64,000 nucleotides of DNA from Pseudovibrio japonicus. Its GTDB lineage: Bacteria; Pseudomonadota; Alphaproteobacteria; Rhizobiales; Stappiaceae. Positions 1 through 9,673 of this stretch are shown here, piece after piece (the stretch's first letter is position 1; every line of letters begins with the position of its first letter). The stretch spans positions 1 to 64,000 of the forward strand of contig NZ_BMXE01000001.1 in NCBI RefSeq assembly GCF_014651595.1, read 5' to 3'. Made by a program: the position numbers and the translations under genes. The notes under the pieces were generated by a model. The model worked only from the letters and a program-made list of their open reading frames with translations, had not been told where the DNA came from and did no database searches.

Positions 1-566
1 AAAATCCCGTCCCGGCCATATCGGATGGTGTTGTACTCCACCAGAAGGCGCGGCGCATTCCAGATGTAGATGCCGTTGCCGCGCTCATTGGGGCGCAGAT
101 CCTGACGCCCTTCAATCAGATTATCGGCAATATAGGCATCATCTGGTCCGTGAGCATCCACACCCACCAGATTGTTGAGGAACTTGTTGCCGGTAATTCG
201 GGCACGGTCTGCGTCTTTGGTCAGCTTCACGCCTGAATCAATTGTTTCATTAGAAAGACCGGAACCGGTGATGACCAGTCCATCGACGACCACATCTGGT
301 GCCTCGACAGTAATGACCGAGCCTTTGCCGTTGCCCTTCAGCTCTGCGCCTGGCTCTCCTTTAAGCACCAAAGACCGGTCGATGACGACCGGTCCTTGAT
401 GAGTTCCAGCAGAAAGGCGCAAAACGTCTCCGTCCTGCGCCTCTTCCAAGGCGCGGGCCAAGGCATCGGGCTGCGCAGGAACTTTAAGCTCGGCGGCGTG
501 AGCTGACATGCTCACGCTCACCAAAGCCGTTGCTCCCAGCACTATTTGCCAGATTAACCTTGTCAT
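1..566 (-). CDS. nosD: NosD, periplasmic copper-site maturation protein of N2O reductase (3' part missing)
   Basis: The reading frame starts at 566 and runs off the left edge, so only about 188 N-terminal residues are visible. The N-terminus is a Sec signal peptide (hydrophobic stretch ending in AHA before AEL). The mature part begins with the PAQPDALARAL..DGDVLRLSAGTHQG pattern and continues with right-handed beta-helix repeats (GLVITGSG, ITGNKFLNN, NGIYIWN). This is typical of NosD, which with NosF and NosY helps build the CuZ centre of NosZ in the periplasm. Its start lies 12 bases after the nosZ stop, so it is in the same operon. The identification rests on family pattern plus position; the C-terminal half cannot be checked. 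Confidence 0.9.
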   Translation of the reverse strand, partial: MTRLIWQIVLGATALVSVSMSAHAAELKVPAQPDALARALEEAQDGDVLRLSAGTHQGPVVIDRSLVLKGEPGAELKGNGKGSVITVEAPDVVVDGLVITGSGLSNETIDSGVKLTKDADRARITGNKFLNNLVGVDAHGPDDAYIADNLIEGRQDLRPNERGNGIYIWNAPRLLVEYNTIRYGRDGI

Positions 567-578
567 ACCCGCTGCTCC

Positions 579-2486
579 TTATGCGTCGCGTGGCTCTACG
601 AACATACGGCCGCGCATTTCCATGTGCAGGGCGTGACAGAACCACTGGCAGTAGAACCAGTGAACGCCTGGACGCTCAGCAATGAAGGTGACGGAAGCTG
701 TTGCCTGAGGTGCAACTTCCATCGCCACACCGTAGTTGGAGATACAGAAGCCGTGTGTCAGGTCGTCAATGTCATCAATATTGGTGACATAAACGGTGAC
801 CTCGTCGCCCTGCTTCACAGTGAACTTCTCAAGAGAGAACATTGGTGCGGCAGAGTGCATGTACACACGAACCTTGTTACCGTCCCGGATAACGTGTTCT
901 GCTTCTTCCAGATCAACACCGTCTGCTTTTGCCTGTTCAACAGCATCAGCAAAAGTTGGATCGTTGCGGTCCCATATGTTCTCAGGGTTCACTTTTGAAC
1001 GATGAACCATAATACAGTCGTGTGGCTCAGCAAATGTCGGGCCATCATGAACGATCTTCATTTCGTCGCCTGAAATGTCGATCAGCTGCTCGTTTTCTGG
1101 CTTCAGAGGACCAACGTTCAAGAAGCGGTCTTTGGAGAACTTATTCAGAGAGATAAGCCACTTGCCGTCTGCTTCTGCGGTTTCACCCATTGAGGTGTGG
1201 TTGTGACCTGGCTGGTATGCCACATCGATTTTGGAGTGGATTGGATCGACTTCTTCGCCAGCGTACTGACGAATTGCTTTGTCGATGTCCCACTTCACCA
1301 TCTGGCTGTCGAGGAACAGTGTGGTGTAGGCGAAGCCGCGGTTGTCGAATGCAGTGTGGAGAGGGCCAAGACCCAACTCTGGTTCTGCAACAACTGCGGA
1401 GCGTGGCTCTGCACCGTTGAAGACTGCTTCCAGCTTGTCCACGTCGATCACAGTCACTGTTGGAGACAGCTTGCCAGCGATCATCAGGTGTTTTTTGTCT
1501 GGGCAAGTGTTACAGCCATGTGGGCTGTTCGGCACAGGAATGTAGGCGGTGTACTTGGAGCCCTTACGGCCATCAAGAACTGGCACACCGTTCAGCATCT
1601 GGTAGTCGCCGTCTTTTACGCCCTGTTCAATGCGCTCGATGTTGAAGACAACGCAGTGATCCATTTCTGAAGCTGTCATTTCTGCCAGGTTTGTACCCAT
1701 TTCTGAGTTGTAGCTGGTAGAGAATGCATATTTGCCCTGATAGTCAGCGTCACAGTTGTCCAGGTTCCCGGATACGATGACCTGCCATGCCACTTCCATG
1801 GTGTCGCCGTCAATTGCGGAGAAGATGCAGCTGTATTCTTCTGGCTTGTCGAGGATCTTGCCGTCGTTGATGAGCGGAGCTTCGTGCTCACCGTTGGCGA
1901 AGATGTAGCCAGTACGTGGATACTTCTGAGGACGCAGACCGTGGATATCGTGTGCGTTTGGCACTTCGATGATCTTATCGGTCTTCATGGTCTTGATGTT
2001 GATACGAGCAACGCGCGTGTTGGCTTTGTCGTTTACGAACAGATAGCGACCGTCATATGTGCCGTCAGTAAAGGACATATGTGGGTGATGGAGGTCACCG
2101 TTGTCGTAGTGATCCATGCCGTGGGCTGCCAGGAATTCTTTTGTTTCCGGCAGAAGGTTTTCTGTCAGGATCTTTTTAGATTCATTGGTCTGGCCCCAAC
2201 CAGTTGCAGAACAACGGTTGAACACTGGAATACGCATAAGTTCACGCATGGAAGGAATGCCGAGAATGCGCACTTCCCCGCTCTGACCGGAAGACCAGAA
2301 GCCGTAGTATTCATCCAGTTCACCTGGAGCAACATTTGCAGAACTGCCTTCCGCAGCTTGTGCAGCAGAGATGCCGCCATTGGCGTTCGCCACTGCTACA
2401 GCACCCAGACCTGCAACAGCAGCTGTTTTAGCTGTACCGCTTAGCAATGCGCGGCGTGACAGACCTGTTTCTCTTTTATCAGACAT
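579..2486 (-). CDS. nosZ: NosZ, nitrous-oxide reductase (TAT-dependent, clade I type)
   Basis: Reduces N2O to N2 in the periplasm as the last step of denitrification. The 635-residue product has a twin-arginine signal (SRRALL, Arg11-Arg12, followed by an Ala-rich hydrophobic stretch). That marks the TAT-exported clade I enzyme rather than the Sec-type clade II. The seven-bladed propeller carries the CuZ histidine motifs ([28 protein letters not shown]). The C-terminal cupredoxin domain ends with the CuA ligands in C-x3-C-x3-H-x2-M (Cys613, Cys617, His621, Met624). Length and motif set are complete. It follows nosR by 36 bases and precedes nosD by 12, so it is the middle gene of a nosRZD operon. 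Confidence 0.97.
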   Translation of the reverse strand: MSDKRETGLSRRALLSGTAKTAAVAGLGAVAVANANGGISAAQAAEGSSANVAPGELDEYYGFWSSGQSGEVRILGIPSMRELMRIPVFNRCSATGWGQTNESKKILTENLLPETKEFLAAHGMDHYDNGDLHHPHMSFTDGTYDGRYLFVNDKANTRVARINIKTMKTDKIIEVPNAHDIHGLRPQKYPRTGYIFANGEHEAPLINDGKILDKPEEYSCIFSAIDGDTMEVAWQVIVSGNLDNCDADYQGKYAFSTSYNSEMGTNLAEMTASEMDHCVVFNIERIEQGVKDGDYQMLNGVPVLDGRKGSKYTAYIPVPNSPHGCNTCPDKKHLMIAGKLSPTVTVIDVDKLEAVFNGAEPRSAVVAEPELGLGPLHTAFDNRGFAYTTLFLDSQMVKWDIDKAIRQYAGEEVDPIHSKIDVAYQPGHNHTSMGETAEADGKWLISLNKFSKDRFLNVGPLKPENEQLIDISGDEMKIVHDGPTFAEPHDCIMVHRSKVNPENIWDRNDPTFADAVEQAKADGVDLEEAEHVIRDGNKVRVYMHSAAPMFSLEKFTVKQGDEVTVYVTNIDDIDDLTHGFCISNYGVAMEVAPQATASVTFIAERPGVHWFYCQWFCHALHMEMRGRMFVEPRDA

Positions 2487-2522
2487 GAAAGTCTCCCTTG
2501 TAACTTTCTCGTATGGAACGGC

Positions 2523-4730
2523 CTAAGCCGGTTGTTTGACGGAAGTGCCCTTTTCCGTCTTTGAAATACCCGTCTGCGCTTCGAACTTCTTGCGCTTGGC
2601 AAGCTTCTTGATGCAGACCGGACATTTGTCGTCGCTCTGATACAGCACCTGACAGTGCAGGCAGTTCAGGCATTCGTTTGGATTGATGTGACCTTCAGGA
2701 TGGATTGCACCGACCATGCATTCTTTTTCGCAGCGTGCGCATGGGTTTCCGCATTCCTTGTAGCGCTTGAGCCAGTCGAACATGCGCAGGCGCGCTGGAA
2801 TGGCGAGAGCAGCCCCCAATGGACAGAGGTAACGGCAATAGAACCGCTCGATAAACAGACCAGCTGTCAGCAGTGCCACTGCAAAGAGCACAAATGGCCA
2901 CCCGCGCTGGAACTTCATGATGATAGCGGTCTTAAATGGTTCGATTTCAGCGTAGTGTTCGGCCACAGACAGAGAGTAGAGTGACAACCCGAACAGCCCT
3001 AAGAAGATCATGTACTTCACAGCCCAGAGGCGCTCATGCAAGCCCCATGGCAGGGTTATCTGCGGCACCTTGAAGAACTTGGCGATCCGGTTTGTCAGCT
3101 CCTGCAAAGCGCCGAATGGGCAGAGCCAGCCACAGTAAGCGCCACGGCCCCAGAAGATGAGGGCAGCTGCAACAGCAAACCAAAGAAGGAACACCAGTGG
3201 GTCCATCAAGAAGGCGCTCCAGCTGAACTCCGTTGTCAACGCGGAGAACAATGCTAGGACGTTTACAACAGACAGCTGTGCGTTTTCCATCCAGCCGAGC
3301 CAAACCAGAACGAAGGTCAGGAAGCCAATGCGGAACCAGAAGGTAAACTTCTCTGATTTGGCAACCTGCATCTGGAAGAAGAACACGCCTGTCAGAACTG
3401 TGAGCGCGATGCCCAGAACAACGATATCAGCCTGACGGTCATTCCAGATGCGGCGCCATAGTTCGGGACGACCTTCGTCGAGAGGTGCTGCAGTTGCACT
3501 TTGGTTGCTTCCGGCCTCTGTTGCGACAACAGGTACTACATCAACCTTCTTCAGGTATTGCTGCGGTAGCTGATAGCCCAAGTCAAAAGTCAGAAATGTC
3601 TTATCAATTGCACCGATTGCGCGGTGCACCAGAACCTGTAAGCGGAATGGTTTACTTGGATCAAAGCCGGAGTCTGCCGGGATTGTGAAGATGTCCAGTT
3701 CTTTGAAGGTTGGTGCATCATCTGCTGCAACAACACGCAGTCGCTTGTGCTGACGATCTCTGAAGCGGACGGAAACATCGTTCTGGATCAGTTGTATGCG
3801 ATCAAAGATACCGCCGCGCACGTAACCTGTGCCTTTGAAGGAATACCGGCCACGACCGAGCACAGCAATGGCATGGTCACCGTCTTCCATGCGATCTTGC
3901 AGGTTGTCGTACTCAGCATCGCCCATGATGGTGCGGCCAATAGAGGGAACGTCAACCAGCGCCATGTACATATCGACGTAGGCGTCTGTATCCGGGCCTT
4001 TTTCAGGGCGCTTGATGGCTTTCGGGTCGCCCTGTTCAATAAATGCAGCGTTGATCTGGCCTACATCGAGTGTGAGGCGGCGAATTGAGCCGTCGCCCAC
4101 CAGTGTCATCCAATCGGAGACTTCAGTCTTGGCTGTATCAATCGCGAATTTTGGTCCGGTGTCAGCGGAGGCGTCTTTCAGATTGCCGATTCCGAGGGTG
4201 CGCGCCACTTTCAGGCTCGCTCTGACAACAGAATCGTCGATCACCATTATGGTGACTGTGGCGCCAGAAATAATGTCAAGCTCATGGGCAGACCCGCCCT
4301 GCTCGGCTTCCTTTTTGATATCAAGGCCAGCGTAGTTCTCTGTAACCTGCTTGATCTCACTCTCTGGAATACCAACCAGAACAATCGGTTCAGCGTGTTT
4401 TACCAGCTGAACACTTGTCAGTATGCCATCCGTGTCGATGCCAACCAGCGTATCAATTGGTTTGCCGGAGTATCCCGTTGTGGACACAAGGTCAGTGGTT
4501 AGGAAGACCCAGCCCAGCACCTCTTCTCCTGCCAAAGCAGGTAGAACCGGGATGTCCTCACGCAGTTCACCGTATCTATCGGCTTTAGGAAAAAACTTCG
4601 TAACCTCAACCTTTTCTGCAAAGTCAAGAACACGGTTTGGGGATTCCGACGCAGCTATGGCGTAGCTCGACGCACTGAGAAAGAACGTAAAAATAAGAAG
4701 GAAGACAGTGCGCAACCTGATAGCTCGCAT
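2523..4730 (-). CDS. nosR: NosR, membrane flavo-iron-sulfur protein for N2O reductase
   Basis: A 735-residue protein needed for nos expression and for electron delivery to NosZ. It has an N-terminal signal sequence (hydrophobic residues 8-25). A periplasmic FMN-binding domain follows; its flavinylation site is probably the SGATVT motif near residue 155. Next come several membrane helices. Two cytoplasmic C-x3-CP motifs (CGWLCP and CRYLCP) lie between the last helices, and a C-terminal ferredoxin-like domain has two cysteine clusters (CGNPCARCEKEC and CLNCLHC). The length matches family members. It is the first gene of the operon and starts about 70 bases from a probable FNR-type box. Start ATG at 4730 fits the signal peptide. 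Confidence 0.96.
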   Translation of the reverse strand: MRAIRLRTVFLLIFTFFLSASSYAIAASESPNRVLDFAEKVEVTKFFPKADRYGELREDIPVLPALAGEEVLGWVFLTTDLVSTTGYSGKPIDTLVGIDTDGILTSVQLVKHAEPIVLVGIPESEIKQVTENYAGLDIKKEAEQGGSAHELDIISGATVTIMVIDDSVVRASLKVARTLGIGNLKDASADTGPKFAIDTAKTEVSDWMTLVGDGSIRRLTLDVGQINAAFIEQGDPKAIKRPEKGPDTDAYVDMYMALVDVPSIGRTIMGDAEYDNLQDRMEDGDHAIAVLGRGRYSFKGTGYVRGGIFDRIQLIQNDVSVRFRDRQHKRLRVVAADDAPTFKELDIFTIPADSGFDPSKPFRLQVLVHRAIGAIDKTFLTFDLGYQLPQQYLKKVDVVPVVATEAGSNQSATAAPLDEGRPELWRRIWNDRQADIVVLGIALTVLTGVFFFQMQVAKSEKFTFWFRIGFLTFVLVWLGWMENAQLSVVNVLALFSALTTEFSWSAFLMDPLVFLLWFAVAAALIFWGRGAYCGWLCPFGALQELTNRIAKFFKVPQITLPWGLHERLWAVKYMIFLGLFGLSLYSLSVAEHYAEIEPFKTAIIMKFQRGWPFVLFAVALLTAGLFIERFYCRYLCPLGAALAIPARLRMFDWLKRYKECGNPCARCEKECMVGAIHPEGHINPNECLNCLHCQVLYQSDDKCPVCIKKLAKRKKFEAQTGISKTEKGTSVKQPA

Positions 4731-4797
4731 TCCGAGACACCTTAACTCGCATGAGGAATATACATTAGGTAGGTGCGCTTATTTGTCGGTGATTGCT

Positions 4798-4811
4798 TTG
4801 CGCAAGATCAA
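4798..4811 (-). promoter_or_regulatory. Probable FNR/Nnr/Dnr-type box upstream of nosR
   Basis: The sequence TTGCGCAAGATCAA matches the FNR/CRP-family consensus TTGAT-N4-ATCAA at 8 of 10 defined bases, with one perfect half site. Its centre is about 74 bases upstream of the nosR start codon. nos operons in denitrifiers are commonly activated by such oxygen- or NO-responsive regulators. No well-spaced -10 was identified with certainty, although TATATT and TAATGT occur downstream (complement of 4758-4767). Which regulator binds cannot be told from sequence. Confidence 0.5.
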
Positions 4812-5272
4812 AAAGCGGAGCCCACTCCGTGGCGAAAGTGTGTATCTCCACAGCATTTAGATATCTCACAATCCATGATTGAATTTGAGTGAAAATCCCT
4901 TGTTTTCAAAAGCCTGAAAACTCTTTAAGCATCTGTATTAAATAACTATTTTAGATTTTCCAGTTCCGCTGTAGAATACAAGCATACCCGTGACAATACG
5001 TAGAAAATCTGGCGTTGGGTTGTGGTTTTACCTAGGAGTTGAGACAAATTGACCTAGACTGAAAATGTGTTTGACCGTTGACCTGATTGAACGACCAGAT
5101 CGGCTCATTGAATGGAGTTTGAGCAGCAACGAGCAAAATGAGAGAGTCGTATCACGACAAATATTTTGGGTTCGTGTTTGGCGTGAAATTGTCTGCTGCC
5201 TGAATTGGGAAAGCGAACTTGATATGTGGCAAATCTAAATTTGGCGCACTGTGTGGAAAATGAAAAAAAGCG
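4812..5272. other. Intergenic stretch between nosR and tRNA-Lys, no gene seen
   Basis: AT-rich sequence with no convincing coding frame on either strand. Apart from the nosR upstream signal on its left side and the tRNA promoter on its right, I see no RNA gene or repeat here. Confidence 0.5.
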
Positions 5273-5301
5273 CTTGCGCTAAGCCCCTGCAATCCTTAGA
5301 A
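5273..5301 (+). promoter_or_regulatory. Sigma-70-type promoter of tRNA-Lys
   Basis: A -35-like CTTGCG (5273-5278) is followed after 17 bases by TTAGAA (5296-5301), ending 37 bases before the mature tRNA 5' end. The spacing is ideal and CTTG- is the usual alphaproteobacterial -35 start. The -10 is weak. Confidence 0.4.
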
Positions 5302-5338
5302 GACCCCTCACAGGCAGCGACCTAGCGGTCACGCCGAA

Positions 5339-5414
5339 GAGCCCGTAGCTCAGCTGGTAGAGCAACTGACTTTTAATCAGTAGGTCCACGGTTCGAACCC
5401 GTGCGGGCTCACCA
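5339..5414 (+). tRNA. tRNA-Lys (anticodon TTT)
   Basis: A full cloverleaf can be drawn. The acceptor GAGCCCG pairs with CGGGCTC, the D arm is GCTC..GAGC, the anticodon arm is ACTGA-CTTTTAA-TCAGT with anticodon TTT, and the T arm is CACGG-TTCGAAC-CCGTG. A discriminator A and an encoded CCA end at 5414. Length is 76 nt. Confidence 0.98.
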
Positions 5415-5445
5415 TTTAACCTCATGGTGTAAATCGAGGTTTCGC

Positions 5446-5470
5446 AAAAGCTCCTATCAGGGAGCTTTTT
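5446..5470 (+). terminator. Rho-independent terminator after tRNA-Lys
   Basis: A perfect 9-bp inverted repeat AAAAGCTCC / GGAGCTTTT with the 6-base loop TATCAG, running into T residues, begins 31 bases after the tRNA. Confidence 0.85.
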
Positions 5471-5622
5471 GCTGTTGCGCTTCGTGTCGGCGCATTGGGC
5501 TGGGCCCTGCTCCTCACTCTCTTAAGAAAATTTATTGAAGTCGTGATGCCACCCGGACCGTAGCAGCTGCCCCTAGAGCATCCCAAGGTACGTATGAGAT
5601 TGTCATTTCCAGATGAGAAAGT

Positions 5623-5655
5623 GCGCCCGCTCGCTTTTCTATTGCGAGGGGGCGC
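5623..5655 (-). terminator. Probable terminator of the biotin operon
   Basis: Just past the bioZ stop, a 12-bp stem (GCGCCCCCTCGC with GCGAGCGGGCGC, one mismatch) closes a 9-base A-rich loop and is followed by ACTTTCTC. The T-run is poor, so termination may be partial. Confidence 0.5.
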
Positions 5656-5660
5656 GCCGT

Positions 5661-6653
5661 TTACATACCTATGAGCAGTGACCCGCTGACAAATCCGGCG
5701 CCGATAGCGGATAAGAGAAGTTTATCACCTGTCCGGTAACTGCGGTTTTCGCGGCATTTGGATAAGCTGAACGGAATTGTTGCCGCCGAACTATTCCCGT
5801 ATTTAGCCAATGTCATCAGTGCCTTATCAGGATCTATTGATAAATTAGTTCCAACAGCCTGAATAATCCGCGAGTTTGCCTGATGTGGGGCCCAGTGGTC
5901 GACGTCGGAGGGTGACAGACCAGCCTGATCAAGGATTTTTGTGCCGGAGTTTGTGAGTGTTGTCACTGCCCTGGCAAATACGGTCTGACCACCTTTCAGG
6001 CTCATCAGATACTCGTTGGGATCCATATCAGGCCTGTAGGGATTGCGGCTGCCGCCGCCGGGTATCTTGATCAGATCATAATGGGCGCCGTCAGATGTCA
6101 AATCGGCAGCAAGGATCCCCTGCCCTTTATGGGTAGGCGGCATAACAACCACAGCGCCAGCTGCATCTGCAAACAGGACGCGGCTGGCACGCTCTTGTGG
6201 ATTGATGCGACGGCTTAAGATGTTGGCTGCGACCACAAGGACGGCAATGCCTTGAGCCTTTGCGTAGGCATCTGCCATTGCCAGCGCGTATAGGAAGCCT
6301 GCGCAAGCTCCGGCCATGTCGATGCCGCCGGAGTTTGGCAGCCCGAGTTTGTGCACGAGCAGCGGCGCAGAGGGTGGCAACAGGTGGTCCGGTGTACTGG
6401 TGGCAAGCAGCGTCAGTCCGATCGTTGCCGGATCAATATCGGCGTCTTCAATTGCCATTTGAGCGGCAGGCAGCGCAATATCCGTCAGGGCCTGGTCCGA
6501 GGACACGTAGCGTCGCTCGCGAATGCCAGTTCGGCGTTCAATCCAGCCCTCTTCCAGCCCCAGATCCTGCTCAATCTCCGCATTTAATACACGACGTTTT
6601 GGTGCATAATGCCCAAAACCGACTAGGCCGCCCCGATCATTAAAGGAGCTCAT
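5661..6653 (-). CDS. bioZ: BioZ-type beta-ketoacyl-ACP synthase III (biotin precursor synthesis)
   Basis: A FabH-like condensing enzyme of 330 residues. The thiolase-fold triad is present: Cys in DMAGACAGF, His in HWAPHQANS and Asn in YGNSSAATI. In Agrobacterium and Brucella, BioZ condenses glutaryl-CoA with malonyl-ACP to start pimeloyl-ACP; its place as the last gene of bioBFDA supports the same role here. A longer frame opens at 6740, but the ATG at 6653 gives the conserved start GGLVGFGHYAPKR. It also leaves only a 14-base overlap with the bioA end. No BioC or BioH is seen nearby, consistent with the BioZ route. Confidence 0.88.
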   Translation of the reverse strand: MSSFNDRGGLVGFGHYAPKRRVLNAEIEQDLGLEEGWIERRTGIRERRYVSSDQALTDIALPAAQMAIEDADIDPATIGLTLLATSTPDHLLPPSAPLLVHKLGLPNSGGIDMAGACAGFLYALAMADAYAKAQGIAVLVVAANILSRRINPQERASRVLFADAAGAVVVMPPTHKGQGILAADLTSDGAHYDLIKIPGGGSRNPYRPDMDPNEYLMSLKGGQTVFARAVTTLTNSGTKILDQAGLSPSDVDHWAPHQANSRIIQAVGTNLSIDPDKALMTLAKYGNSSAATIPFSLSKCRENRSYRTGDKLLLSAIGAGFVSGSLLIGM

Positions 6654-7899
6654 CAGCGGCCTCAGCGATGGCATCGTAGATCCGGTTGATATCCTCTTGC
6701 GTGACACAATATGGCGGCATGGAATAGAGGGTGTTGCCAAGTGGACGCAGCAGCAGGTTCTTCTTTTGGAAAAATGCGTAAAGGCGCGGGCCGATATCTG
6801 ACAGGTAGCCGTGATCCTTCACGTTGATGTCCATGGCGGCGATGGTACCAGTTTGACGGATGTTGGTGAAGCGGTCATCATGCTTGAACCGCGCAAGGCC
6901 AACTGTCTGCATTTCCATGAGTTTCGCGATGCGCTGATAGACGGGCTCATTCTCCCAGATCTCCAAATTTGCGACGGCCGCAGCACACGCAATGGGGTTA
7001 GCGGTGTAGGAGCTTGAGTGGAAGAAGGTCTTACTTCTGTCCGTGGAGTAATGCTCGTCATAGATAGCTGCAGAACACATTGTGACTGCAAGTGGGAGCG
7101 AGCCGCCGGTCAGGCCTTTTGAGTAGCAGGCAATATCCGGTGTGATTTGCGCGTGTTCGCAGGCAAACATTTTACCGGTACGGCCCCAGCCGGTCATGAC
7201 TTCATCTGCAATGAACAGCGCGTTATGCTTTTTGCAGATCTCATAGAGGGCTCGCAGTGTTTCAGCGGAGTACATGAGCATGCCACCTGCACCGAGAACA
7301 AGTGGCTCAACAATGAAAGCTGCCACATCGCCTTTTGAGCAGAGTTTTTCCAATGCGTCGAGCGCATCTTGCTCCTTGCCCGCAGATGGGAATGGCACTT
7401 TGGCAACATCAAACAGGAGCGGATTGTAAGGCTGGTTGAAAACACCGCGCTCACCAACGGACATGGTGCCGATTGTGTCGCCGTGATAGCTGTTTTCCAT
7501 AACCACGATGCGTTTGCGATCTTCTTTCAGATGATGCCAGTAACCCAGTGCCATTTTGAGCGCCACTTCCACACTGGTGGAGCCGCTGTCTGAAAAGAAC
7601 ACGTAGTCCAGACCATCGGGCGTGCACTTAAGCAGTTGCTGTGCCAGTCGTTCGGCTGGTTCATGAGTATGGCCTGCAAAGATCACCTGATCGAGCTTTT
7701 CAGCCTGATCCTTGATTCCGCCAATCACATGCGGGTGGCAATGGCCGTGAGTTACAACCCACCATGAAGCGATCGCATCCAGCAGCTTCTCACCATCAGG
7801 CTTTGTCAGGTATGCGCCAGAGCTTTCCGTTATTTTGGTCATCTCCGGCATTACCGCGTGCTGAGTAAATGGGTGCCAGATCGGTGAGCGGGTCGCCAT
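6640..7899 (-). CDS. bioA: BioA, adenosylmethionine-8-amino-7-oxononanoate aminotransferase
   Basis: A PLP-dependent class III aminotransferase of 419 residues that converts 8-amino-7-oxononanoate (KAPA) to 7,8-diaminopelargonate, using S-adenosylmethionine as amino donor. Recognisable motifs are WHPFTQH at the N-terminus, ASWWVVTHGHCHPHV, DSGSTSVEVALKMA, the PLP aspartate region FIADEVMTGWGRTG and the Schiff-base lysine in CYSKGLTGG. The start ATG shares one base with the bioD stop, so the two are translationally coupled. Confidence 0.96.
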   Translation of the reverse strand: MATRSPIWHPFTQHAVMPEMTKITESSGAYLTKPDGEKLLDAIASWWVVTHGHCHPHVIGGIKDQAEKLDQVIFAGHTHEPAERLAQQLLKCTPDGLDYVFFSDSGSTSVEVALKMALGYWHHLKEDRKRIVVMENSYHGDTIGTMSVGERGVFNQPYNPLLFDVAKVPFPSAGKEQDALDALEKLCSKGDVAAFIVEPLVLGAGGMLMYSAETLRALYEICKKHNALFIADEVMTGWGRTGKMFACEHAQITPDIACYSKGLTGGSLPLAVTMCSAAIYDEHYSTDRSKTFFHSSSYTANPIACAAAVANLEIWENEPVYQRIAKLMEMQTVGLARFKHDDRFTNIRQTGTIAAMDINVKDHGYLSDIGPRLYAFFQKKNLLLRPLGNTLYSMPPYCVTQEDINRIYDAIAEAADELL

Positions 7900-8537
7900 C
7901 AGGCGTTCTCCTCATGTTGTACGCCGAAATCCTCCAGCTGGAAGTTTTCTGCGAACGCTGTTCTTATTGTTTTTGGAGTGATGTCGCGCAGCACTGGCAA
8001 GCGTCCAAGCTTTTTCGCCCCTGCATACTCCACGATGGTACTCTCAGAATCGGCAACCTCGTCACCGATGAAGACGATGCCGAGCAGATCGCAGCCACGA
8101 GCACGAAGTGCTTCGATGGAAAGCAGGGTGTGGTTGATGGTCCCCAGACCAGTGCGCGCGCAGAGCACAATCGGCGCTTGCCATTTCCTGAATATGTCAA
8201 TGAAAAGCGTTTCGCGCGTGAGTGGCACCATGAGGCCACCTGCCCCTTCGACCACCAGCGAACCGTCAATCAGAGGCAAAGCCAAGTTTCCGGTGTCGAT
8301 GAGGACACCCTCTTCTTCTGCCGAAAAGTGTGGTGATGCGGGGATCTGCAGGCGGTATCGTTCTGGAAGCGCTTTGCAACCTGTCAGGCGGGTTACGGCC
8401 TCAGTGTCGGTTTCTTCATCAAGCCCGGACTGAACCGGCTTCCAATAGGTTGCGGAAAGTGCCTGTGTCAGCGCAGCTGAAAAGATTGTCTTGCCGATAC
8501 CGGTATCTGTGCCGGTTACTACGATTGGTTTGGTCAT
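7899..8537 (-). CDS. bioD: BioD, dethiobiotin synthetase
   Basis: ATP-dependent carboxylation and ring closure of diaminopelargonate to dethiobiotin. The 212-residue product starts with VVTGTDTGIGKT, a P-loop of the BioD family. It contains YWKPVQSG (substrate and Mg binding) and VEGAGGLMVPL. Its start overlaps the bioF stop in ATGA and its stop overlaps the bioA start. Confidence 0.95.
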   Translation of the reverse strand: MTKPIVVTGTDTGIGKTIFSAALTQALSATYWKPVQSGLDEETDTEAVTRLTGCKALPERYRLQIPASPHFSAEEEGVLIDTGNLALPLIDGSLVVEGAGGLMVPLTRETLFIDIFRKWQAPIVLCARTGLGTINHTLLSIEALRARGCDLLGIVFIGDEVADSESTIVEYAGAKKLGRLPVLRDITPKTIRTAFAENFQLEDFGVQHEENA

Positions 8538-9673
8538 GAGCGACCCAGCCCCATTTCTTCTTTAAGCACCTTAAACATGGTGGAAACATCGTGTTTGCTG
8601 GCATGCAAGGTCAGAGCAATGCGCAGCCGGGACGTTCCGCGCGGTACGGTTGGCGGGCGAATGCCGCGGATATCAAAGCCGTTATCCTGCAGTGCACTGG
8701 CAATCTGCATGGTTTTCTTGTCGTCACCAACGAGGAACGGCAGGATATGTGTGCCGCTGCCCTTTTGGCCGCAAAGGCGCTCCATTTCCGCATTTGCGTG
8801 GTCAACCAAATCAGCAAGTCTCTTTCTGCGCTCCGGCTGGTCCTGCACCAGCTTGAGAGAAGCGCGCACGATAGCAGCAACGAGCGGAGATGGAGCGGTG
8901 GCGTAGATAAACCCACGGGCGCGGTTGATGAGATAGTCAATAAGCACGGCTTGGCCGCAGACAAGAGCACCGGAAGCTCCCAGTGCCTTGCCGCAGGTGT
9001 GAAGTGAGATGATATTCTCGCGGCCTTCAAACTCAGCAGCCAGACCTTTGCCACCCTTACCTAATACGCCGGTGGCATGAGCCTCATCCACCAGCAAGAA
9101 CGCATCATTTTGGTCGGCAAGTTCCACCAGATCCTTGAGAGGTGCCAAATCACCATCCATGCTGTAGAGGCTTTCACAGGCGAGCCAAATGCGGCCTGTA
9201 CCGCCCGTTTGACGCCACTGAGCGATGCGGTCCTTTGCATCTTGCACCTGATTGTGTTTGAAGGCCATGGTTTGGGCGGCACCCAGCTTCATGCCATCAT
9301 GTGCACTGGCGTGAATCAGGGCATCATGAAGCACAAGATCACCTTGCTGGGGCAGTGTGGAAAACAGAGCCATATTGGCGTTGTAGCCACCCCCAAAGAA
9401 CAGAGATCGTTCTGTGTTGAATAACTTTGCGGCTTCAACTTCAAGCGCTTCATGCTCCGGATTATTTCCACGCAGCAAACGGGAACCACCTGCCCCAAGA
9501 CCGACGCCTCGGGCCAACGCATTTTCAGCTGCTAAACGCAATTCTGGCGCTGTGGTGAGCGCCAGATAATCGTTGGATGAAAAGTCGCAGCCACGGGCTT
9601 TAAGCAAGGAACGAGCCCTGCCCCGTTCCGCCAGACGCTCGAGGGCTCCGTGATGCTTACTCAGCAGGCTCAT
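8534..9673 (-). CDS. bioF: BioF, 8-amino-7-oxononanoate synthase
   Basis: A PLP-dependent alpha-oxoamine synthase of 379 residues joining pimeloyl-ACP/CoA with L-alanine. Motifs are [10 protein letters not shown] near the N-terminus, [28 protein letters not shown] and the PLP lysine in [13 protein letters not shown]. It overlaps the bioB end by 17 bases and the bioD start by 4. Confidence 0.96.
   Translation of the reverse strand: MSLLSKHHGALERLAERGRARSLLKARGCDFSSNDYLALTTAPELRLAAENALARGVGLGAGGSRLLRGNNPEHEALEVEAAKLFNTERSLFFGGGYNANMALFSTLPQQGDLVLHDALIHASAHDGMKLGAAQTMAFKHNQVQDAKDRIAQWRQTGGTGRIWLACESLYSMDGDLAPLKDLVELADQNDAFLLVDEAHATGVLGKGGKGLAAEFEGRENIISLHTCGKALGASGALVCGQAVLIDYLINRARGFIYATAPSPLVAAIVRASLKLVQDQPERRKRLADLVDHANAEMERLCGQKGSGTHILPFLVGDDKKTMQIASALQDNGFDIRGIRPPTVPRGTSRLRIALTLHASKHDVSTMFKVLKEEMGLGRS

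Noticed and set aside
624-1670. Plus-strand frames opposite nosZ
   Set aside because: They are shadows in the antisense of a well-supported gene and show no family features.
6654-6740. Longer N-terminus for BioZ
   Set aside because: The extra 29 residues overlap bioA by 100 bases and do not resemble the start of any condensing enzyme; the ATG at 6653 fits the family.
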